A stretch of DNA of 64,000 nucleotides from [Synechococcus] sp. NIES-970 (lineage in GTDB: Bacteria; Cyanobacteriota; Cyanobacteriia; Cyanobacteriales; MRBY01), in contig AP017959.1 in assembly GCA_002356215.1 (NCBI GenBank), forward strand, positions 1 to 64,000. Reading direction: 5' to 3'. The notes beneath the pieces are model-generated. The model saw only the letters and a program-made list of their open reading frames with translations, was not told the DNA's origin and searched no databases. Positions 25,563-34,936 of this stretch are shown piece after piece. A program made the translations under genes and the position numbers. Position 1 is the stretch's first letter. Every line of letters starts with the position of its first letter.

Positions 25563-26087
25563 CTACATTTGCTTGAGATAATTTTGATAACCGAGATTTT
25601 CCAAATTCGACTGCTTATCCAACACCATATCTTTGAGGCTTTGGCGATAGGTTTGTACCTGTTTTAAAAGCTCTGGATCAAAAGCACCTAATATTTGCAC
25701 CGCCAACAAACCCGCATTTGTGGCATTACCGATCGCCACTGTCGCCACCGGGATCCCACTGGGCATCTGGACAATGGAATAAAGAGAATCTACACCGCTG
25801 AGGGTACTGGTTTTCACAGGGACACCGATCACCGGCAGGGGCGTTAAGGCCGCTACCATCCCCGGTAAATGGGCCGCCCCTCCTGCCCCAGCAATAATTA
25901 CCTTTAGACCGCGCTCGGCGGCAGTTTGGGCGTATGTCACCATCCGCTCTGGGGTGCGGTGGGCCGACACAATCCCCACCTCATGGGCGATATTAAATTG
26001 TTCACAGATGGCGATCGCCGCTTGCATCGTGGGAAGATCAGAATCACTCCCCATAATGATGCCGACAAGGGGATTGCTTGCACTCAT
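25563..26087 (-). CDS. purE: 5-(carboxyamino)imidazole ribonucleotide mutase (PurE)
   Basis: Class I PurE moves the carboxylate of N5-CAIR to give CAIR in purine synthesis. 174 residues with the N-terminal [14 protein letters not shown] phosphate loop, SAHRTPERM carrying the catalytic His, and [25 protein letters not shown]. Full length. PurK is not in the window. The start codon is only 14 bp from the divergent start of nagA, so the two genes must share or overlap promoter sequences. Confidence 0.95.
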   Translation of the reverse strand: MSASNPLVGIIMGSDSDLPTMQAAIAICEQFNIAHEVGIVSAHRTPERMVTYAQTAAERGLKVIIAGAGGAAHLPGMVAALTPLPVIGVPVKTSTLSGVDSLYSIVQMPSGIPVATVAIGNATNAGLLAVQILGAFDPELLKQVQTYRQSLKDMVLDKQSNLENLGYQNYLKQM

Positions 26088-26101
26088 AGGTTTTAAAGTT
26101 T

Positions 26102-27274
26102 ATGTACGTTACGCCGACTACCCATCATAAACAACGGGAGAATTCTGCACAAACCCTAGTTAACGCGCGGTTAGTGGGACTCCCGAATCGTTATTGGCTG
26201 CGATTGAATGCAAATCATTGCTTAACGCATCTTGAACCAGCAAATCAACCTATTCCCTCGGAATTTCAAGACAATCTTCAAGATATAGCTGGAGATTTGC
26301 TTTCTTTAGGCGGTTTAGATTTGCAGATTAATGGCGGTTTGGGGCTGGCGTTTCCTGAAGTAACCAGGGAGGATCTGCCGAAATTAAAAGAAATTTGCAC
26401 TTACCTCTGGGAACAGGGGGTAGATGGTTTTTGTCCGACCATTGTCACCACGTCACTAGAGAATATCTGGCGATCGCTCTCGGTTTTTGCAGAACTATGG
26501 GGGAACCCAGAGCCAGACAGAGCTCAAATTTTAGGCGTACATTTGGAAGGGCCATTTTTAAATTACGAAAAGCGGGGGGCACACCCAGCCCAATATTTAC
26601 AACCCTTGACCTTAAAAAATTTGAAACAGGTCATTGGTGAATTTGCCCCCCTGATTAAAATTGTCACCCTCGCCCCTGAACTTGACCCTAGTAATAAATG
26701 TGTAGAATATCTCAACTCTTTGGGGATTGTCGTCAGTTTAGGCCACTCCCTCGCCACAGAAATGCAGGCAAACCAAGCTTTTGCCAGTGGTGCAACAATG
26801 GTCACCCACGCCTTTAACGCGATGCCCAGTTTGCATCACCGGGAAGCAGGTTTGCTAGGGGCAGCGATGGTCTATCCGGATGTGTACTGTGGTTTGATTG
26901 CCGATGGTCAGCATGTGAACCGAACGATGTTAACAGTTTTTTTACGGGCGGCAGCGGCACCTTTTTTGGTCAGTGATGCCCTTGCCCCCATGGGCTTACC
27001 GGATGGTGTCTACCCTTGGGATGATCGCCAAATTACTGTGACAAAGGGGACCGCCCGCCTAGAAGATGGCACACTTTCTGGTACAACTTCACCCCTATTT
27101 GAGGGGGCAAAAAATCTAGTGCGTTGGGGAATCTGTGACCCAGAGGAGGCGATCGCCCTAGGAACCATTGCCCCTCGCAAAGCCTTAGGACTACCGACCT
27201 GGACAACGGGGAGGCCAATTTCTCTTTTACGTTGGCAACAGACCAATAACAACCTTAAATTCAGTCGAATTTAA
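26102..27274 (+). CDS. nagA: N-acetylglucosamine-6-phosphate deacetylase
   Basis: Amidohydrolase converting GlcNAc-6-phosphate to glucosamine-6-phosphate, used in cell-wall recycling. 390 residues. Signature segments: GLDLQINGG near the start of the barrel, GVHLEGPFLNYEKRGAHP, LGHSLATEMQANQAFASGATMVTHAFNAM with metal-binding His residues, GLIADGQHV and the catalytic Asp in FLVSDALAPMG. The first ~25 residues are unlike the family and may be an extension, but the ATG at 26102 is the first available and lies 14 bp from purE. It could use GlcNAc-6-phosphate produced downstream of AnmK (2126). Confidence 0.92.
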   Translation: MYVTPTTHHKQRENSAQTLVNARLVGLPNRYWLRLNANHCLTHLEPANQPIPSEFQDNLQDIAGDLLSLGGLDLQINGGLGLAFPEVTREDLPKLKEICTYLWEQGVDGFCPTIVTTSLENIWRSLSVFAELWGNPEPDRAQILGVHLEGPFLNYEKRGAHPAQYLQPLTLKNLKQVIGEFAPLIKIVTLAPELDPSNKCVEYLNSLGIVVSLGHSLATEMQANQAFASGATMVTHAFNAMPSLHHREAGLLGAAMVYPDVYCGLIADGQHVNRTMLTVFLRAAAAPFLVSDALAPMGLPDGVYPWDDRQITVTKGTARLEDGTLSGTTSPLFEGAKNLVRWGICDPEEAIALGTIAPRKALGLPTWTTGRPISLLRWQQTNNNLKFSRI

Positions 27275-27280
27275 GGGTGC

Positions 27281-28240
27281 TTAATGGATTTTTTCCACAT
27301 GCCAACCTGTTTGGGCGCCGATTTTTCCGGCCTTTAGAAAACGCCAATTTCCCCGCTCAAAGATATCTTGCCCTCTTGCTGTTACAGGTTTGACACCGAT
27401 TAGCTGCTCCACTTCCTCTGAAGTAATCATCCAACCTGCCGCCGCTGCTTTTTCTAAAATTTCTAAATAGGCTAAAGGATTATTGGGTTTGAGGGAGGCG
27501 GTAACCGCCGTTTCTAACCGGGCTAAACTCTGGGCGATCGCCTGCACCTGAACACTGAGATCTTGCACTGCTTGCCCTAAGGAAAAAATCGAGTCCTCTG
27601 AAGTTTCGGCTTGGGGAGCTGATGCCACCTCAGATACAGGTTCTGGTGCAGGTCCCTCTGGGGACTCGACAGACTGGGATACCTCAGAATCCGCCTGGGC
27701 TTCAGATGCATCTTCCCAAGGATCTGGGGCTAACTGATTGGCCTTTTGGAGGTTGGGTTGAAAATCATGGGTCTGGATCCAAGTGCGGTTAACGGCGGTC
27801 GCAAGATCCCCCAGGTAAGTGGCCGTTTGGCGATCGCCTTGTCTCTCAAATTGATGAGCCACTTCCCCCATAAATTTCACCAAGTCAGGGGTCACCAAAC
27901 TTTGATTTGCTTCAAGAAGTCGCTGCTCTTCCCCCTGGGGACATTTTAATAAAGCTTCAATCAGTTGAGCATAGGCTTGGGTTGTGGCGTCTGGCTTAGC
28001 TTGAACCTCAGGCTGTTGAGTCAAAATATGATGCAATTTCCCGGCCCAATTATGGAGGTAGCGAGCGCCGTTTAACTCCCCTTCTGTTGCCAGGTAGTTG
28101 GCCACCTGTTCCATCACTTCAATAAATTTGGCATCAACCAATTGCTCATTGTGGCGCAGGACGATCCATTCTTCCCCACGGCGGCAGTTGAGGAGTTTTT
28201 GTACGAGGTCAAGGTAAGCTTTGAGATTTTTCTGTTCCAT
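27281..28240 (-). CDS. Conserved cyanobacterial protein with duplicated helical domain
   Basis: 319 residues from the ATG at 28240; the frame is open to 28348. Function unknown. Residues ~1-65 and ~85-150 are two copies of one domain: LLNCRRGEEWIVLRHNEQLVD...F-x-EVMEQVANYL and LLKCPQGEEQRLLEANQSLVT...FMGEVAHQF, each closing with a short helix. An acidic Ser/Glu/Pro-rich linker (~165-215) leads to a coiled coil (QAVQDLSVQVQAIAQSLARLE) and a C-terminal domain of ~65 residues (EEVEQLIGVKPVTARGQDIFERGNWRFLKAGK). I recall similar repeats in cyanobacterial CHAT-domain proteins. It follows the lipoprotein gene on the same strand. Confidence 0.75.
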   Translation of the reverse strand: MEQKNLKAYLDLVQKLLNCRRGEEWIVLRHNEQLVDAKFIEVMEQVANYLATEGELNGARYLHNWAGKLHHILTQQPEVQAKPDATTQAYAQLIEALLKCPQGEEQRLLEANQSLVTPDLVKFMGEVAHQFERQGDRQTATYLGDLATAVNRTWIQTHDFQPNLQKANQLAPDPWEDASEAQADSEVSQSVESPEGPAPEPVSEVASAPQAETSEDSIFSLGQAVQDLSVQVQAIAQSLARLETAVTASLKPNNPLAYLEILEKAAAAGWMITSEEVEQLIGVKPVTARGQDIFERGNWRFLKAGKIGAQTGWHVEKIH

Positions 28241-28355
28241 GGACGATGGACTCACAACGGGAACCAAGAATACTTTTCCATTGTGTCTTATTTTGGGGCT
28301 ATTTTGGCTAATCGTGCAGTCCCTTATACAAGGTTTAAAATAAGCCAATTACGAC

Positions 28356-29081
28356 CTAGGGATAGACCTGGGGGTAATCGATTGGTTCAATATAATTTCC
28401 ATCACATTCGTTTTTCATTAAGAAGCGTTCTAGGCGCAATTCTGTCCCTGTAAATTTGTAAAATCCCAAACTGCCACAGTCTCCCAATCCCCTTGCTTTA
28501 GTGAAAATACTGATTGTTTTTGTGGCTGGGTCATACTCGGAATAACCGGCCATAATTGTATCAGTTTCTTGGGTTAATTCCCCATTTGCATTTTGATAAA
28601 AATAAGTAACCGGGAGTGGTGTTAAATCGGGTTGCGCTGTTGTTTTCTGGTAAAGAAAATAATCTTGTAGAAGCTGATAGGCGCTCGAGCCGCATACAAG
28701 ATGAACAAGATAGTCATTTTCTCCAACGCGATAGACATTGGAGGCGGCTTCTGTGAGCTCGGCATCAAAGCGAAATTCTGGGCAAAGACCCAGAGATGTC
28801 TGATTCTCAATCAGCTCTGGGATGATCTCTGTGCTGAGGTCGGGGGATGTATAGGCGGCGATCGCCTCTTGGGTCGAGAGGGCTGTCTGAGAATTGACCA
28901 AAGGCGGCGGGGCAGCGGGGACTGGAATCGGCTGCTCAATCTTTCCAGGGTCAGCTTCCTCCGCTACGGGGGGCATTGACAGCTCCGTTTCTGGGGGGCG
29001 ATCGCCACAACTAACAACACCCAAGCCTAAGAAAAAACTGAGACAAAAGTATCGAAATTTCAAGAAATATTGGCTTGGCAT
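28356..29081 (-). CDS. DUF1176-type lipoprotein
   Basis: 241 residues. An N-terminal signal with hydrophobic core and lipobox GVVSCG (Cys at about residue 25) predicts a membrane-anchored lipoprotein. A Pro-rich spacer follows (~30-65), then a globular domain with FRFDAELTEAASNVYRVGENDYLVHLVCGSSAYQ and the C-terminal ECDGNYIEP, resembling the DUF1176 group of periplasmic proteins. Three or four Cys in the domain (LCPEF, VCGSSAY, LGDCGSLG, NECDG) may form disulfides. No function is known. Confidence 0.75.
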   Translation of the reverse strand: MPSQYFLKFRYFCLSFFLGLGVVSCGDRPPETELSMPPVAEEADPGKIEQPIPVPAAPPPLVNSQTALSTQEAIAAYTSPDLSTEIIPELIENQTSLGLCPEFRFDAELTEAASNVYRVGENDYLVHLVCGSSAYQLLQDYFLYQKTTAQPDLTPLPVTYFYQNANGELTQETDTIMAGYSEYDPATKTISIFTKARGLGDCGSLGFYKFTGTELRLERFLMKNECDGNYIEPIDYPQVYP

Positions 29082-29123
29082 TTATTTGTCGATTTGCCCC
29101 TAAAAAAAGACGAAAAAGGATGT

Positions 29124-30206
29124 TTATTCCACTGCAAGGGAAGCACTAAGCTTGGCAAAAATCATTCGTCCTGCCGAAGTTTGTAAAGAAGAAGTCACCG
29201 TCACCGCAGCATCTGTACCCATGAATTTATCCCCTTCCTCAACGACAACCATGGTACCGTCTTCAAGGTAACCAACCCCTTGATGCTCTTCCTTACCCTG
29301 CTTCAGAATTTTGACATCTAGATTGTCCCCAGGAAGATAAATAGGGCGGATGGCCTGGGCAAGATCATTAATATTTAAAATTTCAACATTTTGTAGATTA
29401 GCAACCTTTTGGAGATTGTAATCATTGGTAAAAAGAATGCCATTAATTTCCTGGGCAAGGTGCACTAGTTTTGCATCAACGGTGGCAATATCTTCATAAT
29501 CAGCTGGATTGACTGAAACTCGCTTTGGAAAACGACTTTGCATACTCTGGAGAATATCTAAGCCCCGACGACCCTTCGCGCGCTTTTGGTCGTTGCTAGC
29601 ATCGGCCAGCTGCTGTAATTCATTGAGTACAAAAATTGGGATTAAAATTTGTCCTTCAATAAATCCTGTTTTTAAAAGTTCTTCGAGACGACCATCAATA
29701 ATGCAACTGGTATCGATAATTTTTGTAGGAGAAGGGCGGAGTGTCCCCTCGGCGACAAGGAGAGTGTCAAGACTATTGGGATTAATCAAGCGCAGAAAAC
29801 TGCGACCATGGACATCGGCAAGGCTCACGCCCAGGTAGGCAAAACTAATGCTACCGAGAATTGCAAAGGTGGGTTTGAGGAACCCAAATTCTAGGGGGAT
29901 CGGCAGCAAAAAGATCGGTGCGAGCATCAGGTTGGCCACCAGGAGGCCGATCACTAAACCCACAGCTCGGGTCACAATAATTTCGATGGGGGTTTGACGA
30001 AACTGTTGTTCTAAACGACGGTAGGTGCTCTGGGCCAATAAACCCAAGGAAAGACCTAGTAGGGAGGCAAAGCCAGCCCCTACCCAACGGAGCGCTTCGA
30101 TATTGGAGGCTTGGTCGCGCACGGAGGCAGGCAGGAGGTCGATGACATCAAATCCCACAAGGGCGATCGCCACAACAAAGATTAAGACAAGAAAAATATC
30201 GAACAT
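29124..30206 (-). CDS. Membrane-anchored PIN/TRAM domain protein
   Basis: 360 residues, YacL-like. The first ~115 residues hold four membrane helices. Next is a PIN ribonuclease domain (~145-270) with acidic residues at IIDTSCIIDGRLEELL, VLNELQQLAD, and TVDAKLVHLA/FTNDYNLQKVA, compatible with metal-dependent RNA cleavage. The C-terminus is a TRAM RNA-binding domain (GKEEHQGVGYLEDGTMVVVEEG). The joined architecture occurs widely in Gram-positives and cyanobacteria; the RNA target is not known. It lies 42 bp upstream of the lipoprotein gene on the same strand and could be cotranscribed with it. Confidence 0.88.
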   Translation of the reverse strand: MFDIFLVLIFVVAIALVGFDVIDLLPASVRDQASNIEALRWVGAGFASLLGLSLGLLAQSTYRRLEQQFRQTPIEIIVTRAVGLVIGLLVANLMLAPIFLLPIPLEFGFLKPTFAILGSISFAYLGVSLADVHGRSFLRLINPNSLDTLLVAEGTLRPSPTKIIDTSCIIDGRLEELLKTGFIEGQILIPIFVLNELQQLADASNDQKRAKGRRGLDILQSMQSRFPKRVSVNPADYEDIATVDAKLVHLAQEINGILFTNDYNLQKVANLQNVEILNINDLAQAIRPIYLPGDNLDVKILKQGKEEHQGVGYLEDGTMVVVEEGDKFMGTDAAVTVTSSLQTSAGRMIFAKLSASLAVE

Positions 30207-30377
30207 AGGTCTGACCCGACTAACAATCCCAGCTTTGGGAGGGATGGGGGGTTTAGGATAATTGCAGGAATAATGTCCTCATTATATCGGTGGGGTTTGT
30301 TTTCCTTTCGCTCTTGTTGAATTCTCGACATATCTCTATTTTGCTGCTGCCGTTCCGGCCCTATTTTTGAGGCTTTT

Positions 30378-31574
30378 TTGACTGTGGTTACCAGTGCTTA
30401 TCTCCATTTACCTTTCTGCCTACGCCGCTGCTTTTATTGTGATTTTCCGATTACGGTGACCGGGGAAAAGCAGACCCCAGGGATTCGCGCCCAAATGGAG
30501 ACCTATGGGGCTTGGCTCTGCCGGGAGATTCAGACAACCCCTGTTCTCGGGGGGCCGTTAGAAACCGTATTTTTTGGGGGGGGGACTCCTTCGCTGTTTC
30601 CGGTGGATCTGCTGGAGGAAGTATTAAAGCTCCTTGAGCGGCAATTTGGCATTGCTCCAGGGGCGGAAATTTCCCTCGAAATTGATCCTGGTACTTTTTC
30701 TTTAGAACAGTTGATTCAGTACAAAAATATTGGTGTTTCCCGCTTAAGTCTTGGGGTACAAAGTTTTCAGGACCATTTACTCGAAAAATGTGGGCGATCG
30801 CACAGGGTAATAAATATATTTACTGCGTGTGATCACCTGAGGCGATCGCACATCCCCTGGAGTTTGGATCTGATTTCGGGGTTACCCAATCAGACCCTGG
30901 CCGATTGGCAAGCTTCCCTCGATCAGGCGATCGCCCTAGAGCCCAATCACATTTCTTGCTATGACCTGGTGATCGAACCCCAAACTCCCTTTGGTAAACA
31001 ATATGAACCCGGCGAGCGCCCCCTCCCCTCCGACCAAAATGCAGCGGCCATGTATCGCCTCGCCAGCAAAACCCTCCGCCAAGCAGGTTATGAACATTAT
31101 GAAATCTCAAACTATGCCAAACCGGGTCACCAGTGCCGTCACAACCGGATCTACTGGGAAAATCACCCTTACTATGGCTTTGGAATGGGAGCTGCCAGTT
31201 TCACACAAAATCAACGCTTTTCCCGGCCTCGTACCCGCGCAGAATATTACATCTGGGTCGAACAATATGAACAAAACCAGGGCAGGCTCGATGTAGAACC
31301 GTTGACGACAAGCGATCGCCTCCTAGAGACCTTGATGTTGGGCCTCCGCCTAACCGAAGGTTTAGAACTCTCCCAGCTGATCACAGCATTTGGCCAAGAC
31401 ATTGGCGATCGCCTCCTAGAAATCCTTCAACCCGCTTTTCAAAAAAAATGGGCCACCCTGTCCCCTGGTGATTCCGGCCGTCTTGCCCTCACTGATCCAG
31501 AGGGACTGTTGTTTTCTAACACGATTCTTGCCGATTTATTTCGGCACCTGGAGACAATAGATCTCGTAGAATAA
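30378..31574 (+). CDS. hemW: Radical SAM heme chaperone HemW
   Basis: HemN/HemW-family protein of ~398 residues. The [4Fe-4S]/SAM motif is CLRRCFYC (C-x3-C-x2-C) at residues 14-21; GGGTPSLFP, the SAM-binding SLGVQSFQ and LPNQTLADWQ follow. HemW inserts heme into respiratory proteins and lacks the extra N-terminal residues of true coproporphyrinogen dehydrogenase HemN, as here. The TTG at 30378 has GAGG 5 nt upstream; a GTG two codons on is also possible. It is 28 bp upstream of the GDP-fucose synthase gene. Confidence 0.9.
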   Translation: MTVVTSAYLHLPFCLRRCFYCDFPITVTGEKQTPGIRAQMETYGAWLCREIQTTPVLGGPLETVFFGGGTPSLFPVDLLEEVLKLLERQFGIAPGAEISLEIDPGTFSLEQLIQYKNIGVSRLSLGVQSFQDHLLEKCGRSHRVINIFTACDHLRRSHIPWSLDLISGLPNQTLADWQASLDQAIALEPNHISCYDLVIEPQTPFGKQYEPGERPLPSDQNAAAMYRLASKTLRQAGYEHYEISNYAKPGHQCRHNRIYWENHPYYGFGMGAASFTQNQRFSRPRTRAEYYIWVEQYEQNQGRLDVEPLTTSDRLLETLMLGLRLTEGLELSQLITAFGQDIGDRLLEILQPAFQKKWATLSPGDSGRLALTDPEGLLFSNTILADLFRHLETIDLVE

Positions 31575-31602
31575 TCACGATGCCCTTTCCTCCCCAAATT
31601 CT

Positions 31603-32541
31603 ATGCTCGATCTTTCCCAGAAAAAAATCCTCGTCACTGGTGGCGCTGGCTTCCTTGGTCAAGAGGTAATCGCCCAACTTATCCAGGCGGGCGCTAAGTC
31701 AGAAAATATCACAGTACCCCGTTCCCAGACCTGTGATCTACGCCGTCTTGAAGCCTGTCAAAAGGCTGTCCAAGGCCAAGACATCATCATTCACCTAGCA
31801 GCCCATGTGGGTGGCATCGGTCTAAACCGCGAAAAACCCGCTGAATTGTTCTATGACAATTTGATGATGGGTACACAACTAATCCATAGCGCCTACGAAA
31901 CAGGGGTCGAAAAATTCGTCTGTGTCGGCACCATCTGCGCCTACCCAAAATTTACCCCAGTGCCATTTAAGGAAGCAGACCTCTGGGCGGGTTATCCAGA
32001 GGAAACCAATGCCCCCTATGGGATTGCGAAAAAAGCGCTGCTTGTGCAGCTCGAAGCCTACCGTCTGCAATATGGCTTTAATGGTATCTATCTGCTTCCG
32101 GTCAATCTCTATGGCCCCGGGGATAATTTCAAACCGGAAAGCTCCCATGTTATCCCGGCTTTGATCCGGAAAGTTTATGAAGCCCAACGGGATGGGGTAA
32201 AGGAGCTCAAGGTTTGGGGAGATGGTAGCCCGACCCGAGAGTTTCTCTATGTCACCGACGCGGCCCGGGGGATTGTCCTCGCAACCCAAAAATATGACGA
32301 AGCCGATCCTGTCAATCTAGGCACAAATACAGAAATTTCGATCAAAGCTTTAGTTGAGCTGATCTGTGAGCTGATGGATTTTGAAGGGGAAATTATTTGG
32401 GAAGCGGACAAGCCCAATGGTCAGCCCCGCCGCTGTCTTGATACCCAGAGGGCCAAGGAAAAATTTGGCTTTGAGGCGATCGCCTCCCTACGTCAGGGGC
32501 TAACAGAAACGATCGCCTGGTATCGCCAGCACCCAGACTAG
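31603..32541 (+). CDS. fcl: GDP-L-fucose synthase
   Basis: Short-chain dehydrogenase that epimerises and reduces GDP-4-keto-6-deoxymannose with NADPH to GDP-L-fucose, a precursor for surface polysaccharide. 312 residues. Rossmann motif VTGGAGFLGQEV; HLAAHVGGIGLN typical of Fcl; catalytic YGIAKKA (Y-x3-K, around residue 143); substrate loop PVNLYGPGDNFKPESSHVIPALIRK; GDGSPTREFLYV. The preceding enzyme (GDP-mannose 4,6-dehydratase) is not adjacent. Probably cotranscribed with hemW. Confidence 0.94.
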   Translation: MLDLSQKKILVTGGAGFLGQEVIAQLIQAGAKSENITVPRSQTCDLRRLEACQKAVQGQDIIIHLAAHVGGIGLNREKPAELFYDNLMMGTQLIHSAYETGVEKFVCVGTICAYPKFTPVPFKEADLWAGYPEETNAPYGIAKKALLVQLEAYRLQYGFNGIYLLPVNLYGPGDNFKPESSHVIPALIRKVYEAQRDGVKELKVWGDGSPTREFLYVTDAARGIVLATQKYDEADPVNLGTNTEISIKALVELICELMDFEGEIIWEADKPNGQPRRCLDTQRAKEKFGFEAIASLRQGLTETIAWYRQHPD

Positions 32542-32601
32542 GATCTCCCTTCAGAAAAAAAATTAAAGGGCGATCTAAATTAAGTTGCCCAGAGGAGTTA
32601 A

Positions 32602-32633
32602 AAGAGTTTTCTGTAGCCCATAAGAAAACTCTT
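32602..32633. repeat. Perfect 10-bp inverted repeat in fcl-tocopherol cyclase gap
   Basis: AAGAGTTTTC (32602-32611) and GAAAACTCTT (32624-32633) flank a 12-nt loop; CCCCAG follows rather than a T-run. A second short stem, CTTCTC/GAGAAG, lies near 32689-32703. Confidence 0.55.
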
Positions 32634-32767
32634 CCCCAGTCCCTGCCCTCAAAGAAAACTCCCAAAAGCCACCTCCCCTAAATACTTCTCCCAGAGAAGG
32701 GGGTTTCCCCTGAGCTGTTCAAAACTGTTTGTGACTTAGACTGTATATTCCCTGTCAGCTCTCTTTT

Positions 32768-33820
32768 ATGAAATTTGTCGAACCGCCCCACAGCGGCTAC
32801 CACTGGGATCACCGCACCCCCCGCTTTTTTGAAGGGTGGTACTTTCGCATTACTTTGCCTGGGCTACGGGATAACTTTGCCTTTATGTATTCCCTTGAGG
32901 ACCCCCTAGGCGATCGCCCCCATAGTGGTGGTGCAGTGCAAATTTTGGGCCTCCAGGACGAATATCTATGGCGTACCCTACCCAACGTGGAGTATTTTTG
33001 GGCCGATCACCAGCGCCTCGCCCTCGGCCATTGGCGGCACTGTCCCCCAAATTTAACCCCCCAACTCCTCGCGCCCCGGGTTTTTCACGACAACATTGCG
33101 GAAGGCTACCAAGCGACAGCTACCCTCAATCAGGGCAAAATTATCGACCCCGTCACCGGCGATATTTGTCAATGGTGCTACGAAACTCAGCCAATCTACG
33201 GTTGGGGCATCCCGAAAAAACCGACGGCCCACTGGTACGCGTTTTTGCCGATCTATGACCCCGGTTGGCAGGTATTACTCGCCCATGGGTTGAGCAGCGG
33301 TTGGATCGAATGGCGGGGTCAGCGCTATGAATTTACTGACGCCCCGGCCTACAGCGAAAAAAATTGGGGTAAATCCTTCCCTAAGGCTTGGTTTTGGCTC
33401 AATTGCAATGCTTTCCAAGAAGAACAAGATTTGGCCCTCACTGCCGCTGGGGGCGTCCGCCAGATTTTAGCCACTGAAGAAGAAGTGGGCTTAATCGGGA
33501 TTCACCACCGGGGCACTTTTTATGAATTTGCCCCCTGGAATAGCACCGTCCATTGGCAAGTGTCTCCCTGGGGCTCCTGGGAAATGACGGCAGGCGATCG
33601 CCAAGGGTTTACGGTGCAGCTCACCGGTACAACAGACTTACCAGGGCAACCGCTGCGAGCCCCCACCCACCGGGGTCTACGGTTCTGCTGCCAAGATACC
33701 CTGCGGGGTCATATTTCCCTGAAACTTTTTGCCCCAGACAAAACCCCAATTATCCAAGCGACGAGCGATCTCGGCGGGTTAGAAGTAGGGGGCCAGTGGT
33801 GGCCAGGCGCTGACTGCTAA
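32768..33820 (+). CDS. Tocopherol cyclase
   Basis: Forms the chromanol ring of tocopherols from 2,3-dimethyl-phytyl benzoquinol in membranes (plant VTE1; Synechocystis Slr1737). 350 residues. It begins [21 protein letters not shown], as in the family, followed by [21 protein letters not shown][27 protein letters not shown], [20 protein letters not shown] and a C-terminal GGLEVGGQW. Agreement with the Slr1737 sequence as I recall it is strong along the full length. The terminal 71 bp overlap the convergent pdxA. Confidence 0.93.
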   Translation: MKFVEPPHSGYHWDHRTPRFFEGWYFRITLPGLRDNFAFMYSLEDPLGDRPHSGGAVQILGLQDEYLWRTLPNVEYFWADHQRLALGHWRHCPPNLTPQLLAPRVFHDNIAEGYQATATLNQGKIIDPVTGDICQWCYETQPIYGWGIPKKPTAHWYAFLPIYDPGWQVLLAHGLSSGWIEWRGQRYEFTDAPAYSEKNWGKSFPKAWFWLNCNAFQEEQDLALTAAGGVRQILATEEEVGLIGIHHRGTFYEFAPWNSTVHWQVSPWGSWEMTAGDRQGFTVQLTGTTDLPGQPLRAPTHRGLRFCCQDTLRGHISLKLFAPDKTPIIQATSDLGGLEVGGQWWPGADC

Positions 33821-34826
33821 TTTGGGCAGCGAGTTTGATCGCTTCCTGCATGCTGGTAGGACTAGCAATACCCTGGCCCGCAATATCGAAGGCCGTACCA
33901 TGGTCAGGCGAAGTACGAATGAAGGGCAGCCCAATGGTGGTATTGATCGCGTGGTCAAAGGCCATCAGCTTGACCGGAATCAATCCCTGGTCATGGTACA
34001 GGGCGAGGTAAGCATCGGCGGCGGGCTGAAATTCGGGGCAACCATACCAAGCCTTACCAGCTTTGACCCACATGGTGTCGGGGGGATAGAGCCCCAACAA
34101 TGTTGTTTGGGGATGGCGTTGGCGGGCTTGGTCTAACCAATGATTTAAGCAGTCCACCTCTTCGGTTCCCAATTGGCCATTTTCGCCACTGTGGGGGTTT
34201 AGTCCGGCGATCGCCACCTGGGGATTTTTTACTCCAAAATCTTGATCGAGGGAGTCTAGGAGTAAGTCTAGTTTTAAATCCATTAGGGCTGGCTTGAGAG
34301 TGGCCGCCACTTGGTTTAGGGGAATATGGGTGGTCACCAACAGGGTGCGTAATGTCCAGCCTGTATAAGGCGATCGCCCGATAAAAGCCATGCCATAGCG
34401 CTTTGTTTTTGTCTTTTGGGCCAGGACTTCCGTTTGGCCGGGATAATCGTAGCCAGCTGCCTTCCAGAGAGACTTGGCGATCGGGGCGGTGACAATCCCC
34501 GTAAATTTTCCGGCCAAGGTGTTTTGAATCGCCGTATCGAGATACTGAAACGCGCGATCACCCGTGTGGGCAGAGCCTCCTCCCCAAGTGAAATTTTTCA
34601 GGAGATCACTGCCGCTCGGCTCAAGGATATTCAGCTTGACCGGATCCAGGAGAGGCGACTCGATTTTAGTTTTAAGGTGCTGATAGGTTTTTTCGAGCAC
34701 TAGGCGATCGCCAACCACTGTCAGATCACAGAGCTGACAAATTTCAGGATCAGCAAGGGCTTTGAGCAGAACTTCTGGGCCAATACCTGCCGGATCGCCA
34801 ATGGTCAACGCAAGGTGAACTTTCAT
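33750..34826 (-). CDS. pdxA: 4-hydroxythreonine-4-phosphate dehydrogenase
   Basis: NAD-dependent enzyme of the deoxyxylulose-5-phosphate-independent name but DXP-dependent route to vitamin B6. 358 residues from the ATG at 34826; the frame is open to 34904 through a palindromic intergenic stretch. [15 protein letters not shown] starts the protein; [51 protein letters not shown] and [11 protein letters not shown] are family segments containing metal-binding His residues. The C-terminus runs about 10-20 residues beyond the usual end and overlaps tocopherol cyclase by 71 bp. Confidence 0.93.
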   Translation of the reverse strand: MKVHLALTIGDPAGIGPEVLLKALADPEICQLCDLTVVGDRLVLEKTYQHLKTKIESPLLDPVKLNILEPSGSDLLKNFTWGGGSAHTGDRAFQYLDTAIQNTLAGKFTGIVTAPIAKSLWKAAGYDYPGQTEVLAQKTKTKRYGMAFIGRSPYTGWTLRTLLVTTHIPLNQVAATLKPALMDLKLDLLLDSLDQDFGVKNPQVAIAGLNPHSGENGQLGTEEVDCLNHWLDQARQRHPQTTLLGLYPPDTMWVKAGKAWYGCPEFQPAADAYLALYHDQGLIPVKLMAFDHAINTTIGLPFIRTSPDHGTAFDIAGQGIASPTSMQEAIKLAAQISSQRLATTGPLLLTRRDRSSLG

Positions 34827-34879
34827 GGGTTGGTTGAGATAAAGGTGAGGGGCGCAATGGTTGTTGGGAGACCCTCCCC

Positions 34880-34920
34880 TAGCTCCTCCCACGGAAGGGA
34901 ACAAGCGTGGGTGGGAGCTA
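34880..34920. repeat. Long imperfect palindrome between msrB and pdxA
   Basis: TAGCTCC-T-CCCACG (34880-34893) is complementary to CGTGGG-TG-GGAGCTA (34906-34920) apart from an unequal mismatch, with a 12-nt loop; CCCC (34876-34879) and GGGG (34923-34926) extend it. TGTTTTT follows on the + strand, although both flanking genes are on the minus strand. Confidence 0.65.
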
Positions 34921-34936
34921 AAGGGGTGTTTTTGAC

